DNA from: Aeromicrobium tamlense
GTDB taxonomy: Bacteria > Actinomycetota > Actinomycetes > Propionibacteriales > Nocardioidaceae
NCBI RefSeq assembly: GCF_013408555.1
Contig: NZ_JACBZN010000001.1
Location: 2,790,001-2,854,000, forward strand
Reading direction: 5' to 3'
Length of the DNA stretch: 64,000 nt
The first letter of the stretch is position 1. Every line of letters begins with the position of its first letter. This document shows, piece after piece, positions 52,329-60,952 of this stretch. Position numbers and translations under genes: made by a program. The notes under the pieces are model-generated. The model was not told the DNA's origin. It saw only the letters and a program-made list of their open reading frames with translations, and did no database searches.

Positions 52329-53126
52329 ATGCGCATGCGCGCCATCGCCCTCGCCGCGACGACCGGACTGGTCCTCGCTCTCGCCCCCACCGCGGCCCAG
52401 GCCGCCCCCAAGCCCACCTACAAGGTCGCCATCGCGATCAACACGACCGCCCCGACCGTCGGCACCACCATCAAGGTCACCGGCAAGGTCGCCGGCCCGA
52501 AGGCCGCCCGGAAGAAGCTGCTCGTGCAGCGCAAGGTCGGCACCGGCGCCTGGAAGACCGTCGCCAAGGTCCGCACCAGCACGAAGCGCACCTACTCCGC
52601 CCGCGTCCGGGTGCTGACCGCCGGACAGCAGTACGTGCGCGTCGTCGCGCCCAAGTCCACGAAGGCCAGGGCGGGCTCCAGCTCGCGCCGCGGCTACGTC
52701 GGCTACCGCTGGTTGGACCTGACCACGCAGCCGAGCGAGAAGGCGGGCCCCGTCGAGAACGGCCCCGTCACCATCGCCGGCAAGACCTACCCGAAGGCGC
52801 TCACGTTCTCGGGCTCGGGCATCTACTTCAACACCGCCGGGAAGTGCACGACGCTCCGTGGCTCGGTCGGCGCCCCCGACGCGGAGGCCGGCGAGCTGCT
52901 CGTGATCTCGATCCCGACCAGCGACAGCGAGGAGGCCCAGGAGTTCCGCACCGCCGCGCCCGCCGGTGCCGCCCCGAAGGCCGCGAGCTACGCCATCACG
53001 AAGCGCCCGATGATCGCGTTCGGTCACGGTGACGCCGCGGGGCGCGTCTCGTTCGTCGCGCCTCAGGTCCGCTGCTCGGTGAACGCGCTGTCCGCCGTGC
53101 CGGAGGATTCGCCCATGGCTCCGTGA
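52329..53126 (+). CDS. Secreted protein with NPCBM-like domain
   Basis: 265 residues from ATG 52329, with AAGGAAG upstream. The signal peptide (MRMRAIALAATTGLVLALAP, cleavage after AQA) is followed by a basic Ig-like segment (about 30-115) and a region resembling NPCBM/NEW2 domains (VTIAGKTYPKALTFSGSGIY, NTAGKCTTLRGSVG). Such domains bind carbohydrate, but similarity here is by eye only. Divergent from the NHL-repeat gene. Confidence 0.75.
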   Translation: MRMRAIALAATTGLVLALAPTAAQAAPKPTYKVAIAINTTAPTVGTTIKVTGKVAGPKAARKKLLVQRKVGTGAWKTVAKVRTSTKRTYSARVRVLTAGQQYVRVVAPKSTKARAGSSSRRGYVGYRWLDLTTQPSEKAGPVENGPVTIAGKTYPKALTFSGSGIYFNTAGKCTTLRGSVGAPDAEAGELLVISIPTSDSEEAQEFRTAAPAGAAPKAASYAITKRPMIAFGHGDAAGRVSFVAPQVRCSVNALSAVPEDSPMAP

Positions 53127-53133
53127 GTCACCC

Positions 53134-53175
53134 ACGACGAACGCCCCCTCCCGGCCGGGAGGGGGCGTTCGTCGT
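53134..53175. terminator. Perfect 42-bp palindromic terminator
   Basis: 21-base arms pair without a mismatch (half-site begins ACGACGAACGCCCCCTCCCG). It lies between the convergent secreted protein and enoyl-CoA hydratase genes and serves both directions. Confidence 0.85.
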
Positions 53176-53181
53176 TCCGGG

Positions 53182-53928
53182 TCAGCGCTTGCGGGACAGG
53201 AACGCGAGCATCGCCTCGCGCGCCTCGTCGCTGCCGAAGAGGCGCGCCGACTGCTCGGCCAGCCGGTCGCCGAGGCGGTCGATCCGCTCGACGAGGTCAT
53301 GGTTGAGCAGCGCCTTCGTCTCGCGGAAGCCCTGCGGGTAGCCCTGGCCGAGGTCGTCCAGGACCGCCTGCAGACCGGCGTCGAGTGCGTCGTCCTCGAC
53401 GACCCGCGTGACGAGGCCGATCTCGGCCGCCTCGGCGGCGTCGAAGGTGCGGCCGGTGAGGAAGAGGTCGGAGGCGGCCCGCGGGCTCAGCCGCGGCAGC
53501 AGCGACAGGCTGATCACCGCGGGGGCGAGCGCGAGTCGGACCTCGGTCAGCGCGAACGTCACCGACCGCGTGGCCAGCACGATGTCGGCGGCCCCGACGA
53601 GTCCGAGGCCGCCCGCGCGCACCGGGCCGCCCAGCACGACGACCACGGGCTTGGCGCTCGTGGCGATGCGGCGCTGGAGGCCGATCAGGGTGCTCGCCCC
53701 CTCCTGCATCGAGCCCTCGGCGGCCTCGGACAGGTCGGCTCCCGAGCAGAAGACGCGATGCGCCGAGCGCAGCACGATCACCTTCGCGTCGGCGTCGGAC
53801 TCCGCGCTGTCGAGGTGCGCCCCCAGCTCGGTGACCAACTGGCGGCTCAGGGCGTTGCGGTTGTGCTCGCTGTCGAGTGTGATCGTCGCGACGCCGTCCG
53901 CGACGTCGAGGTGGACGAGTTCGGTCAT
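53182..53928 (-). CDS. Enoyl-CoA hydratase (Atu/Liu pathway type)
   Basis: 248 residues. Crotonase motifs are ITLDSEHNRNALSRQL, VFCSGADLSEAAEG (oxyanion hole) and GGPVRAGGLGLVGAADIV. It is the last gene of the carboxylase operon and would hydrate the unsaturated product of the acyl-CoA carboxylase step, as isohexenylglutaconyl-CoA hydratase (AtuE) or methylglutaconyl-CoA hydratase (LiuC) do. That substrate is inferred from context. Confidence 0.9.
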   Translation of the reverse strand: MTELVHLDVADGVATITLDSEHNRNALSRQLVTELGAHLDSAESDADAKVIVLRSAHRVFCSGADLSEAAEGSMQEGASTLIGLQRRIATSAKPVVVVLGGPVRAGGLGLVGAADIVLATRSVTFALTEVRLALAPAVISLSLLPRLSPRAASDLFLTGRTFDAAEAAEIGLVTRVVEDDALDAGLQAVLDDLGQGYPQGFRETKALLNHDLVERIDRLGDRLAEQSARLFGSDEAREAMLAFLSRKR

Positions 53929-53959
53929 GGTGCTCCGTTCGTGGAGGTGGGGCGAGCAG

Positions 53960-55123
53960 TCAGTAGGACTTCGGCAGGCCCAGCGAGAACTGGGCGACGA
54001 AGTTGAGGGCCATCTGCTTGCTGACCGGCGCGATGTTGGACAGCCGCGAGGACGCGAGCGCCTGGACGAGACCGTACTCGTTGGCCAGGCCGTTGCCGCC
54101 GTGCGTCTGGATCGCGGTGTCGACCGCCTTGGCCGCGGCGTCGCCGGCGGCGACCTTGGCCATGTTGGCGGCCTCGCCGGCGCCCATCAGATCCCCGGCA
54201 GCGTAGAGCGCGGCGGCCTTCTGGGTGAGCAGGCGGGTCATCTCGATGTCGATGTGCAGCTGCGCCAGCGGGTGCGCGATCGCCTGGTGCGCGCCGATCG
54301 GACGCCCCCACACGTCGCGGTCCTTGGCGTAGGCGACGGCCTTGTTCAGCGCCCAGCGCGCCGTGCCGGTGCCCATCGACGCCGCCATGATCCGCTCGGG
54401 GTTCAGCCCGGCGAACAGCTGCTCGAGGCCGGCGTCCTCGCTGCCGACGAGCGCGTCCGCGGGCAGCCGGATGTCGTCGAAGAACAGCGTGAACTGCTTC
54501 TCGGGGCTGGTCAGGCCCATGTCGATCTCCTGGGCGTTGAAGCCGTCGGAGTCGGTCGGGACCATGAACAGCGCCGGCTTGAGCTTGCCGCTCTTGGCGT
54601 CGGCGGTGCGGCCGACGACCAGCACGTGACTGGCCTCGTCGACGCCCGAGATGTACGTCTTGCCGCCCTTGAGGACCCAGCCGCCGTCCTCGGTCTTCGT
54701 CGCCGTCGTGACGAGGTTGTGCGAGTTCGACCCGGCATCCGGCTCGGTGATGCTGAAGGCGTAGGTCTCGGTGCCGTCGGCCAGGCCCGGCAGCCAGCGC
54801 TGCTTCTGCTCCTGCGTGCCGTACTGGGCGATGACCGTGCCGACGATCGCGGGCGAGACCACCATGAGCAGCAGCGGGCAGCCGGCGATCGCCAGCTCCT
54901 CGCAGACCGCGGCGAGGTCGCCGATGTCACCACCGCCGCCGCCGAACTCCTCGGGGATCGAGACGCCGAGGTAGCCGAGCTTGCCGGCCTCCGACCACAG
55001 CTCGGTGGTCTTGCGGCCCTCCTTCGCGGCCTCGTAGAAGTAGTGCTCGCCGTACTTGGCGCCCAGGGCCGCGACGGCCTTGCGCAGCTCGCGCCGCTCC
55101 TCGGACTCCGTGAAGTTGCTCAT
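53960..55123 (-). CDS. Acyl-CoA dehydrogenase (second of the operon)
   Basis: 387 residues, ordinary medium length. FAD-binding block AFSITEPDAGSNSHN, ISGVDEASH, and the C-terminal QTHGGNGLANEYG; the catalytic Glu position of the family is not unambiguous by eye. Its ATG overlaps the carboxylase alpha stop (ATGA), so it is tightly coupled. It probably oxidises a branched acyl-CoA such as citronellyl- or isovaleryl-CoA. Confidence 0.92.
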   Translation of the reverse strand: MSNFTESEERRELRKAVAALGAKYGEHYFYEAAKEGRKTTELWSEAGKLGYLGVSIPEEFGGGGGDIGDLAAVCEELAIAGCPLLLMVVSPAIVGTVIAQYGTQEQKQRWLPGLADGTETYAFSITEPDAGSNSHNLVTTATKTEDGGWVLKGGKTYISGVDEASHVLVVGRTADAKSGKLKPALFMVPTDSDGFNAQEIDMGLTSPEKQFTLFFDDIRLPADALVGSEDAGLEQLFAGLNPERIMAASMGTGTARWALNKAVAYAKDRDVWGRPIGAHQAIAHPLAQLHIDIEMTRLLTQKAAALYAAGDLMGAGEAANMAKVAAGDAAAKAVDTAIQTHGGNGLANEYGLVQALASSRLSNIAPVSKQMALNFVAQFSLGLPKSY

Positions 55124-57030
55124 TCGCTCTCCTCCTCGATGACGGCGAGGACCGCTCCGGCCTCGACCTGCTGACCGACGCTCACGGCCAGGCCGCTGAC
55201 GACGCCGTCGGAGGGCGCCGAGATGGTGTGCTGCATCTTCATCGCCTCGAGGACGACCACGGGGTCGCCCTTCGCGACGCGATCGCCGTCGGCGACCTTG
55301 ACCGCGGTGACCGCCGCCGGCATCGGCGCCAGCAGCGAGCCCTCGGCCACCACGTCGGCCGGGTCGACGAAGCGCGGCACCGGCGTGAGGCTCGTCGAGC
55401 CCTCCGGGCCATCGACGTCCACGTGGCCGTCGGTCACCGCCACGAGGTAGCGGCGGGTCACGCCGTCGACCTCCAGCAGCACCTCGGCGCTCGCGTCACC
55501 GGTCTCGATCGAGACGACCGTGGCCCCGTCGACCGCGAGTCGTCCCTGCCGGCTGCCGTAGGCGACGGCCGGGTGGCCCTCGTACTCCCGCGTGAGCGGC
55601 TGGCTCGGCACGTTGCGGAAGCCCGCGGGGATGCGGCTGAGCACCCGTGCCGAGGTCGCCGCGAGGCTCGCCTCGGCCAGCGCGGCCGCCACGGGGACCA
55701 GCGGGTCGCCGGCCTCGTCGCCGAACCACTCGTCGGCGTTCTCCTCCAGCATCGAGGTCCACAAGTCGGCCTCGCGCACCTGCTTCGCCTCGAGGATCTG
55801 GCGCAGCGCCGCCGCGTTCGTGGTCACGCCGTGGACGCGCGAGCGGCGCAGCGCGTCGACGAGGGTGCGCAGCGCCGTACCGCGGTCGGGACCGTGCGCG
55901 ATGACCTTCGCGATCATCGCGTCGTAGTGGATGCCCACGACGCTGCCGACCTCGACGGCCGAGTCCACGCGGACCGAGTCGGGGAGCTCGAACGCGCGGA
56001 TCGTGCCGGTCTGCGGCGACCAGTCGTCGGCGGGGTCCTCGGCGTAGAGGCGAACCTCGATCGCGTGGCCCCGCGGTGCGGAGACCTCGCCCGTGAGCGG
56101 CTGGCCCTCGGCGATCGCGATCTGCGCGGCGACGAGGTCGATGCCGTGCACCTCCTCGGTGACGGGGTGCTCCACCTGCAGGCGGGTGTTCATCTCGAGG
56201 AAGAACACGCGGTCGCCGTCGACGAGGAACTCCACCGTGCCGGCGCCGCGGTAGGCCACGGCCTCGGCGGCCTGGCGGGCGGCGGCGTGCAGCGTGGTGC
56301 GCGCCGTCTCCGAGAGGTTCGGCGCGGGCGCCTCCTCCACGACCTTCTGGTGGCGGCGCTGGATCGAGCAGTCGCGGTCGCCCACGGCCCAGACGGTGCC
56401 GTGCGTGTCGGCCAGGACCTGGACCTCCACGTGGCGGGCTCGCGGCAGGTAGGGCTCGACGAACACGGTGCCGTCGCCGAACGCCGACGCGGCCTCGGCC
56501 CTGGCCTTCTCGAGCTCGCCGGGGAGTTCCTCGAGCCGCTCGACGACGCGCATGCCGCGGCCGCCGCCGCCGGCGCTGGCCTTGACCAGCAGCGGCAGGT
56601 CGGACTCGGACACCGCGTCGACGTCGACCGAGAGGATCGGGACGTCCGCGGCGGCCATGATCTCCTTCGCGCGGATCTTGCTGCCCATCTGGTCGATGGA
56701 CTCCGGGCTCGGGCCGATCCAGGTCAGGCCGGCGGCCTCGACGTCGCGGGCGAATTCAGCGTTCTCTGACAGGAAGCCGTAGCCGGGGTGGATCGCGTCG
56801 GCACCGCTGCGGCGCGCGGCCTCGATGACGAGGTCGCCGCGCAGGTACGTGTCCGACGGTGCGCTGCCCGGCAGCCGCACCGCGACGTCGGCCTCGGCCA
56901 CGAACGGCATGCCGGCGTCGGCGTCCGAGAAGACCGCGACGGTCTCGATCCCGAGCTCACGACACGTGCGGAACACCCGCCGCGCGATCTCGCCACGGTT
57001 GGCGACCAGGACCTTGCGAATCGTGCTCAA
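55120..57030 (-). CDS. Acyl-CoA carboxylase alpha subunit (biotin carboxylase + BCCP)
   Basis: 636 residues from a TTG start with AGGAGG six bases upstream. The biotin carboxylase domain shows KVLVANRGEIARRVFRT, SAGGGGRGMRVV, EMNTRLQVEHPVTEE. The C-terminal biotinyl domain has Lys598 in EAMKMQ. It carboxylates biotin for the adjacent beta subunit. The family covers 3-methylcrotonyl-, geranyl-, propionyl- and acetyl-CoA carboxylases; the AtuA gene in the operon favours geranyl- or methylcrotonyl-CoA. Confidence 0.93.
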   Translation of the reverse strand: MSTIRKVLVANRGEIARRVFRTCRELGIETVAVFSDADAGMPFVAEADVAVRLPGSAPSDTYLRGDLVIEAARRSGADAIHPGYGFLSENAEFARDVEAAGLTWIGPSPESIDQMGSKIRAKEIMAAADVPILSVDVDAVSESDLPLLVKASAGGGGRGMRVVERLEELPGELEKARAEAASAFGDGTVFVEPYLPRARHVEVQVLADTHGTVWAVGDRDCSIQRRHQKVVEEAPAPNLSETARTTLHAAARQAAEAVAYRGAGTVEFLVDGDRVFFLEMNTRLQVEHPVTEEVHGIDLVAAQIAIAEGQPLTGEVSAPRGHAIEVRLYAEDPADDWSPQTGTIRAFELPDSVRVDSAVEVGSVVGIHYDAMIAKVIAHGPDRGTALRTLVDALRRSRVHGVTTNAAALRQILEAKQVREADLWTSMLEENADEWFGDEAGDPLVPVAAALAEASLAATSARVLSRIPAGFRNVPSQPLTREYEGHPAVAYGSRQGRLAVDGATVVSIETGDASAEVLLEVDGVTRRYLVAVTDGHVDVDGPEGSTSLTPVPRFVDPADVVAEGSLLAPMPAAVTAVKVADGDRVAKGDPVVVLEAMKMQHTISAPSDGVVSGLAVSVGQQVEAGAVLAVIEEESE

Positions 57031-57054
57031 CGGGGGCCTCCTGACGGGGACGGA

Positions 57055-57109
57055 ACGAACGATGATGCATTCGGGTACTGGATCGGGGCCAAGGGCCTCA
57101 TCGTTCGTC
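57055..57109. repeat. Dispersed hairpin repeat family C, copy 2
   Basis: ACGAACGATGATGC and GCCTCATCGTTCGT form a 14-bp stem with one mismatch. The sequence matches 19212-19261. It fills the gap between the carboxylase beta stop (57110) and the alpha start, again abutting the stop codon. Confidence 0.85.
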
Positions 57110-58708
57110 TCACAGGCGGAACACCCCGTAGCCCCGCGCGCCCTCGACGGGCGCGTTGGCGATCGCGGACAGGCAGATGCCGAGGATCGTGCGGGTGTCG
57201 CGCGGGTCGATGACGCCGTCGTCGTAGCCCAGGCCGCTCGTGAAGTACGCGAGCGACTGCTCCTCGATCTGCGCCTCGACGAGGTCCTTGATGCCCTGGA
57301 ACCCCTCGGCGTCGAACACCTGGCCCTTCGACTCGGCCGACTGCCGCGCGACGATCTCCATCACGCCGGCCAGCTGCGCCGGGCCCATCACGGCCGACTT
57401 CGCGCCGGTCCAGCTGAACATGAACCGCGGGTCGTACGCGCGTCCGCTCATGCCGTAGTGGCCGGCGCCGTACGACGCGCCCATCACGATCGAGATGTGC
57501 GGGACCTTGCTGTTCGAGACCGCGTTGATCATCTGCGCGCCGTGCTTGATGATGCCGCCCTGCTCGTACTCCGCGCCGACCATGTAGCCCGTGGTGTTGT
57601 GCAGGAACAGCAGCGGCGTGTCGGTCTGGTTGGCCAGCTGGATGAACTGCGCGGCCTTCTGCGCCTCCTGGCTGAACAGCACGCCCTGGGCGTTGGCCAG
57701 GATGCCGATCGGGTAGCCGTGCAGCTGCGCGAAGCCGGTGACCAGGCTCTGGCCGTAGAGCGGCTTGAACTCGTCGAACTCGCTGCCGTCGACGAGGCGC
57801 GCGATGACCTCGCGGGGGTCGAACGGCACCTTGAGGTCGGTGGGCACGATGCCCAGCAGCTCCTCGGGGTCGAGCACGGGCTCGGCGTAGACCGAGGCCG
57901 GCACCGGGCCGGCCTTGCGCCAGTTGATGCGGCGGATGATCTGGCGACCGAGGCGGATCGCGTCGCGCTCGTCCACGGCGAGGTAGTCGGCCAGGCCGGA
58001 CTGCTTCGCGTGCATCTGCGCGCCACCGAGCGACTCGTCGTCGGACTCCTCGCCGGTGGCCATCTTCACCAGCGGCGGGCCGCCGAGGAACACCTTCGCG
58101 CCGCCGTCGACCATGACGACGTAGTCGCTCATGCCGGGCACGTAGGCGCCGCCGGCGGTGGAGTTGCCGAACACGAGGGCCACCGTGGGGCGCCGGTCCT
58201 CGCTGGCGTTCGTGATGTTGCGGAAGCTGGCGCCGCCGGGGATGAAGATGTCCTTCTGCGTGGGCAGGTCGGCGCCACCGGACTCGACGAGGTTGATCGT
58301 CGGCAGCCGGTTCTCCGCGGCGATCTGCGCGGCGCGGAAGCCCTTCTTGACCGTGACGGGGTTCGACGAGCCGCCCTTCACGGTGGGGTCGTTCGCGATG
58401 ATCATGCACTCGACGCCCTCGACGACGCCGATGCCGGTGATGATCGAGCCGCCCACGGTGAAGTCGGTGCCCCAGCCGGCCAGCGCGCCGAGCTCGAGGA
58501 ACGGGGAGTCCTGGTCGACGAGCAGCTCGATCCGCTCGCGCGCGGTGAGCTTGCCCCGCTGGTGGTGTCGCGCGACGTATTTCTCGCCGCCACCGGCCAG
58601 CGCCTTGGCGTGCTGCTCCCCGAGGTCGGCCACGCGCTCGAGGGCGGCCTCCCGGTTCTCCCGGTAGGCGGCCGTCGTCGGGTCGACGGCGGTCCTGACA
58701 CTGCTCAT
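57110..58708 (-). CDS. Acyl-CoA carboxylase beta subunit (carboxyltransferase)
   Basis: 532 residues from the ATG at 58708; the longer frame reads into the next gene. Carboxyltransferase motifs are ARERIELLVDQDSPFLELG, GGASFRNITNASEDRRPTVA, GNSTAGGAYVPGMSD and the biotin-binding ASYGAGHYGMSGRAY with GPAQLAGVME. The SFxxIT/NxSE-type active site resembles methylcrotonyl- and geranyl-CoA carboxylase beta subunits (LiuB/AtuC) more than propionyl-CoA ones. It overlaps the upstream gene (ATGA). Confidence 0.93.
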   Translation of the reverse strand: MSSVRTAVDPTTAAYRENREAALERVADLGEQHAKALAGGGEKYVARHHQRGKLTARERIELLVDQDSPFLELGALAGWGTDFTVGGSIITGIGVVEGVECMIIANDPTVKGGSSNPVTVKKGFRAAQIAAENRLPTINLVESGGADLPTQKDIFIPGGASFRNITNASEDRRPTVALVFGNSTAGGAYVPGMSDYVVMVDGGAKVFLGGPPLVKMATGEESDDESLGGAQMHAKQSGLADYLAVDERDAIRLGRQIIRRINWRKAGPVPASVYAEPVLDPEELLGIVPTDLKVPFDPREVIARLVDGSEFDEFKPLYGQSLVTGFAQLHGYPIGILANAQGVLFSQEAQKAAQFIQLANQTDTPLLFLHNTTGYMVGAEYEQGGIIKHGAQMINAVSNSKVPHISIVMGASYGAGHYGMSGRAYDPRFMFSWTGAKSAVMGPAQLAGVMEIVARQSAESKGQVFDAEGFQGIKDLVEAQIEEQSLAYFTSGLGYDDGVIDPRDTRTILGICLSAIANAPVEGARGYGVFRL

Positions 58709-59718
58709 GCGGGGTCCTTCCACTGCAGGTCGACAGGGATGTCGAGGTGGTCGATGAAGGCGAGCGCATCGGCGTCGATGCGGTCGCGGTCGGCGCGGGT
58801 CAGGGCCCGCACGGGGGTGATCTCGAAGAGGCCGTTGCCGTCCTTGCGCTTCGGCTTGAGGCTGCGCCACGTCGCGGCGACCACGCCGTCGAGCAGGACG
58901 AGGTTGCCGCCCCACACGTCGATCGTGCCGCCGCCCGCGATCGGGACCTGGTAGTGCGAGCGGTCCTGGTAGGCGATCACGAGCTCGTCGAAGAGGCTGA
59001 GGATGAACGCCGTGCCGTCGGAGGTCGTCGGGGCGACCTCGTCGACCTCGACCTGCTCGAACGCGCGCTTCGCGTCGGTGAGGGTGAGGCCCGCCCACCA
59101 CGCGAAGTCGCGGGCAGTGGCGGGCGCGTGGCCGGCGAGGTACATCGTCGCGAGTCGGACCAGCGCCTCCTCGCGGTCGAGCTCGACCGTCGGGATGCGC
59201 GAGGCGAAGGGGACGAACGTGTCCCAGCTGCCGCGGCGGGGGCCCGTGGTGACGACCTTGTCGAGCTCGGCGCTGACGGTGATGTGTCCGAGCGCCTGGC
59301 CCTTGAGCTCGACGCCACGCTCGGCGAGGGCCGCGCCGATCTCCTTGCGGGTCAGTGGCGCCTCCGCCGACTCGACGATCTCGCCGACGAGGCCGACCAG
59401 CCGGTCGCGGTCGTCGAGCACACCGGTGGCGCGCATCTGCGGCCGCGACTGCGCGCGGATGCGGTCGGCGGTCAGGTCGAGCATCCAGCCGAGGTCCTCG
59501 ATCCGGACGACGTGCCAGGTCGGGCGCAGCACGTGGTGGCGGACGAGACGGCCCTCGGCGATCTCGGCCGCGATCGCGTCGCGCGCAGGGCGGTCGTGGG
59601 TGCGACGCGCGAGCGACCACAGCGAGTCCTCGAACTCCTGGAACTGCACCGCGCCGAGCGTGCCGACGCACGACACGAGGTCGGGGAACGGCTCCCCGAT
59701 CAGTCGCTGCCGCGCCAT
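58705..59718 (-). CDS. Winged-helix DNA-binding protein, AlkZ/YcaQ-like
   Basis: 337 residues from the ATG at 59718. The family's usual N-terminus (RLIGEPFPDLVSCVGTLGAVQFQEFEDSLWSLARRT) starts right after it; a longer form to 59799 would be encoded partly by a repeat half-copy. Tandem winged helices and the late FDELVIAYQDRSHY segment match the HTH_42/AlkZ family, some of which are DNA glycosylases for crosslinks or natural-product adducts. Its place in the middle of a catabolic operon is odd. Confidence 0.8.
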   Translation of the reverse strand: MARQRLIGEPFPDLVSCVGTLGAVQFQEFEDSLWSLARRTHDRPARDAIAAEIAEGRLVRHHVLRPTWHVVRIEDLGWMLDLTADRIRAQSRPQMRATGVLDDRDRLVGLVGEIVESAEAPLTRKEIGAALAERGVELKGQALGHITVSAELDKVVTTGPRRGSWDTFVPFASRIPTVELDREEALVRLATMYLAGHAPATARDFAWWAGLTLTDAKRAFEQVEVDEVAPTTSDGTAFILSLFDELVIAYQDRSHYQVPIAGGGTIDVWGGNLVLLDGVVAATWRSLKPKRKDGNGLFEITPVRALTRADRDRIDADALAFIDHLDIPVDLQWKDPA

Positions 59719-59754
59719 CCGCTCCCCGCGGACCTCGGCCGGGCTCACGTCGCC

Positions 59755-59777
59755 CACCCCTCTCCACTTGTGGAACG
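59755..59777. repeat. Half copy of hairpin repeat family A
   Basis: One arm only: CCCCTCTCCACTTGTGGAAC matches the 27283-27362 arm with one mismatch. It sits between the acyl-CoA dehydrogenase stop (59801) and the AlkZ-like start. Confidence 0.6.
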
Positions 59778-59800
59778 GCAGCGGGCGCTCGACGGACACG

Positions 59801-60952
59801 TCAGTACCCCAGCAGCTTCGCGGCGAGGTCCTTCATGACCTCGGTGGCGCCGCCACCGATGCCCAGGATCCGCGCGTCGCGGTAGTGGCGGTCGATCTCG
59901 GACTCGCGCATGTAGCCCATGCCGCCGAAGATCTGGACGGCCTCGTGCACCACGAACTCGACGCACGCGACGGCCTCGTTCTTGGCCACGACGGCGTCGA
60001 GGATCAGGGTCGGGTCGGACTTCGAGATGTCGACCGCCCGCTCGACGACCCCACGCGTCAGCGCGCGGGCGGCCGCGGTGCGCGAGTGCATCTCGACCAG
60101 CTTGTGGCGGATCACCTGCCGCGCGATGAGCGGCTTGCCGAAGGTCTCGCGCTCCTTCGCGTAGGCGACGGCGAGGTCGAGCGCGCGCTGCGCGGTGGCG
60201 TAGGCCTGCGTGGCGAGGTTGATCCGCTCACCCACGAACTGCTGCGCGATGTAGTAGAAGCCGGCGTTCTCGTCGCCGACGAGGTTCTCCGCCGGCACGC
60301 GGACGTCCTCGAAGGAGAGCTCGGCGGTGTCGGAGCAGTGCCAGCCCATCTTGCGCAGGCTGCGGCCCACGGTGAACCCGGGCGTGCCCTTCTCGATGAC
60401 GAGCAGGCTGATGCCGCCGTGTCCCTCACCGCCGGTGCGGACGGCGGTGGTGACGAAGTCGGCGCGGACGCCGCTCGTGATGAACGTCTTGGCGCCGTTG
60501 ACGACGAAGTGGTCGCCGTCGCGCACGGCCCTCGTGCGGATGCCCGCGACGTCGGAGCCGCCGCCGGGCTCGGTGACGCCGAGCGAGCCGATCATCTCGC
60601 CGGCGAGCGTGGGCCGGGCGTACCGGTCGATGAGGTCGGTGTTGCCCGAGTCGATGATGTGGGGCGTCGCGATCGAGTGCGTGAAGAGACTCGCCTGCAG
60701 GCCGGTGGAGCCGCCCGCGGACATGATCGCCTCGGTGGCGATGCAGGAGTCGATCATGTCGCCGCCGTCGCCGCCGACCTCCTCGGGGAAGCCGATCGCG
60801 AGGAAGCCGGCCTTCGCGGTGGTGCGGTGGAGGTCGCGCGGGAGCTCGCCGTCGTCCTCCCACTGCGCGAGGTGCGGCACGATCTCGGCGCGCGTGAAGT
60901 CCTCCACGGCGGTGCGGAGCGCGTCGCGCTCGGGGGTGTTCCAGGCGTTCAT
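59801..60952 (-). CDS. Acyl-CoA dehydrogenase (first of the operon)
   Basis: 383 residues from the ATG at 60952, overlapping the AtuA stop (ATGA). FAD block GVTEPGGGSDVAGIRT, KTFITSG and the C-terminal QIFGGMGYMRESEIDRHYRDARI match short/branched-chain dehydrogenases such as citronellyl-CoA (AtuD) or isovaleryl-CoA (LiuA) enzymes. Reaction: alpha,beta-desaturation of acyl-CoA with ETF as acceptor. The exact substrate is inferred from the operon. Confidence 0.92.
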   Translation of the reverse strand: MNAWNTPERDALRTAVEDFTRAEIVPHLAQWEDDGELPRDLHRTTAKAGFLAIGFPEEVGGDGGDMIDSCIATEAIMSAGGSTGLQASLFTHSIATPHIIDSGNTDLIDRYARPTLAGEMIGSLGVTEPGGGSDVAGIRTRAVRDGDHFVVNGAKTFITSGVRADFVTTAVRTGGEGHGGISLLVIEKGTPGFTVGRSLRKMGWHCSDTAELSFEDVRVPAENLVGDENAGFYYIAQQFVGERINLATQAYATAQRALDLAVAYAKERETFGKPLIARQVIRHKLVEMHSRTAAARALTRGVVERAVDISKSDPTLILDAVVAKNEAVACVEFVVHEAVQIFGGMGYMRESEIDRHYRDARILGIGGGATEVMKDLAAKLLGY

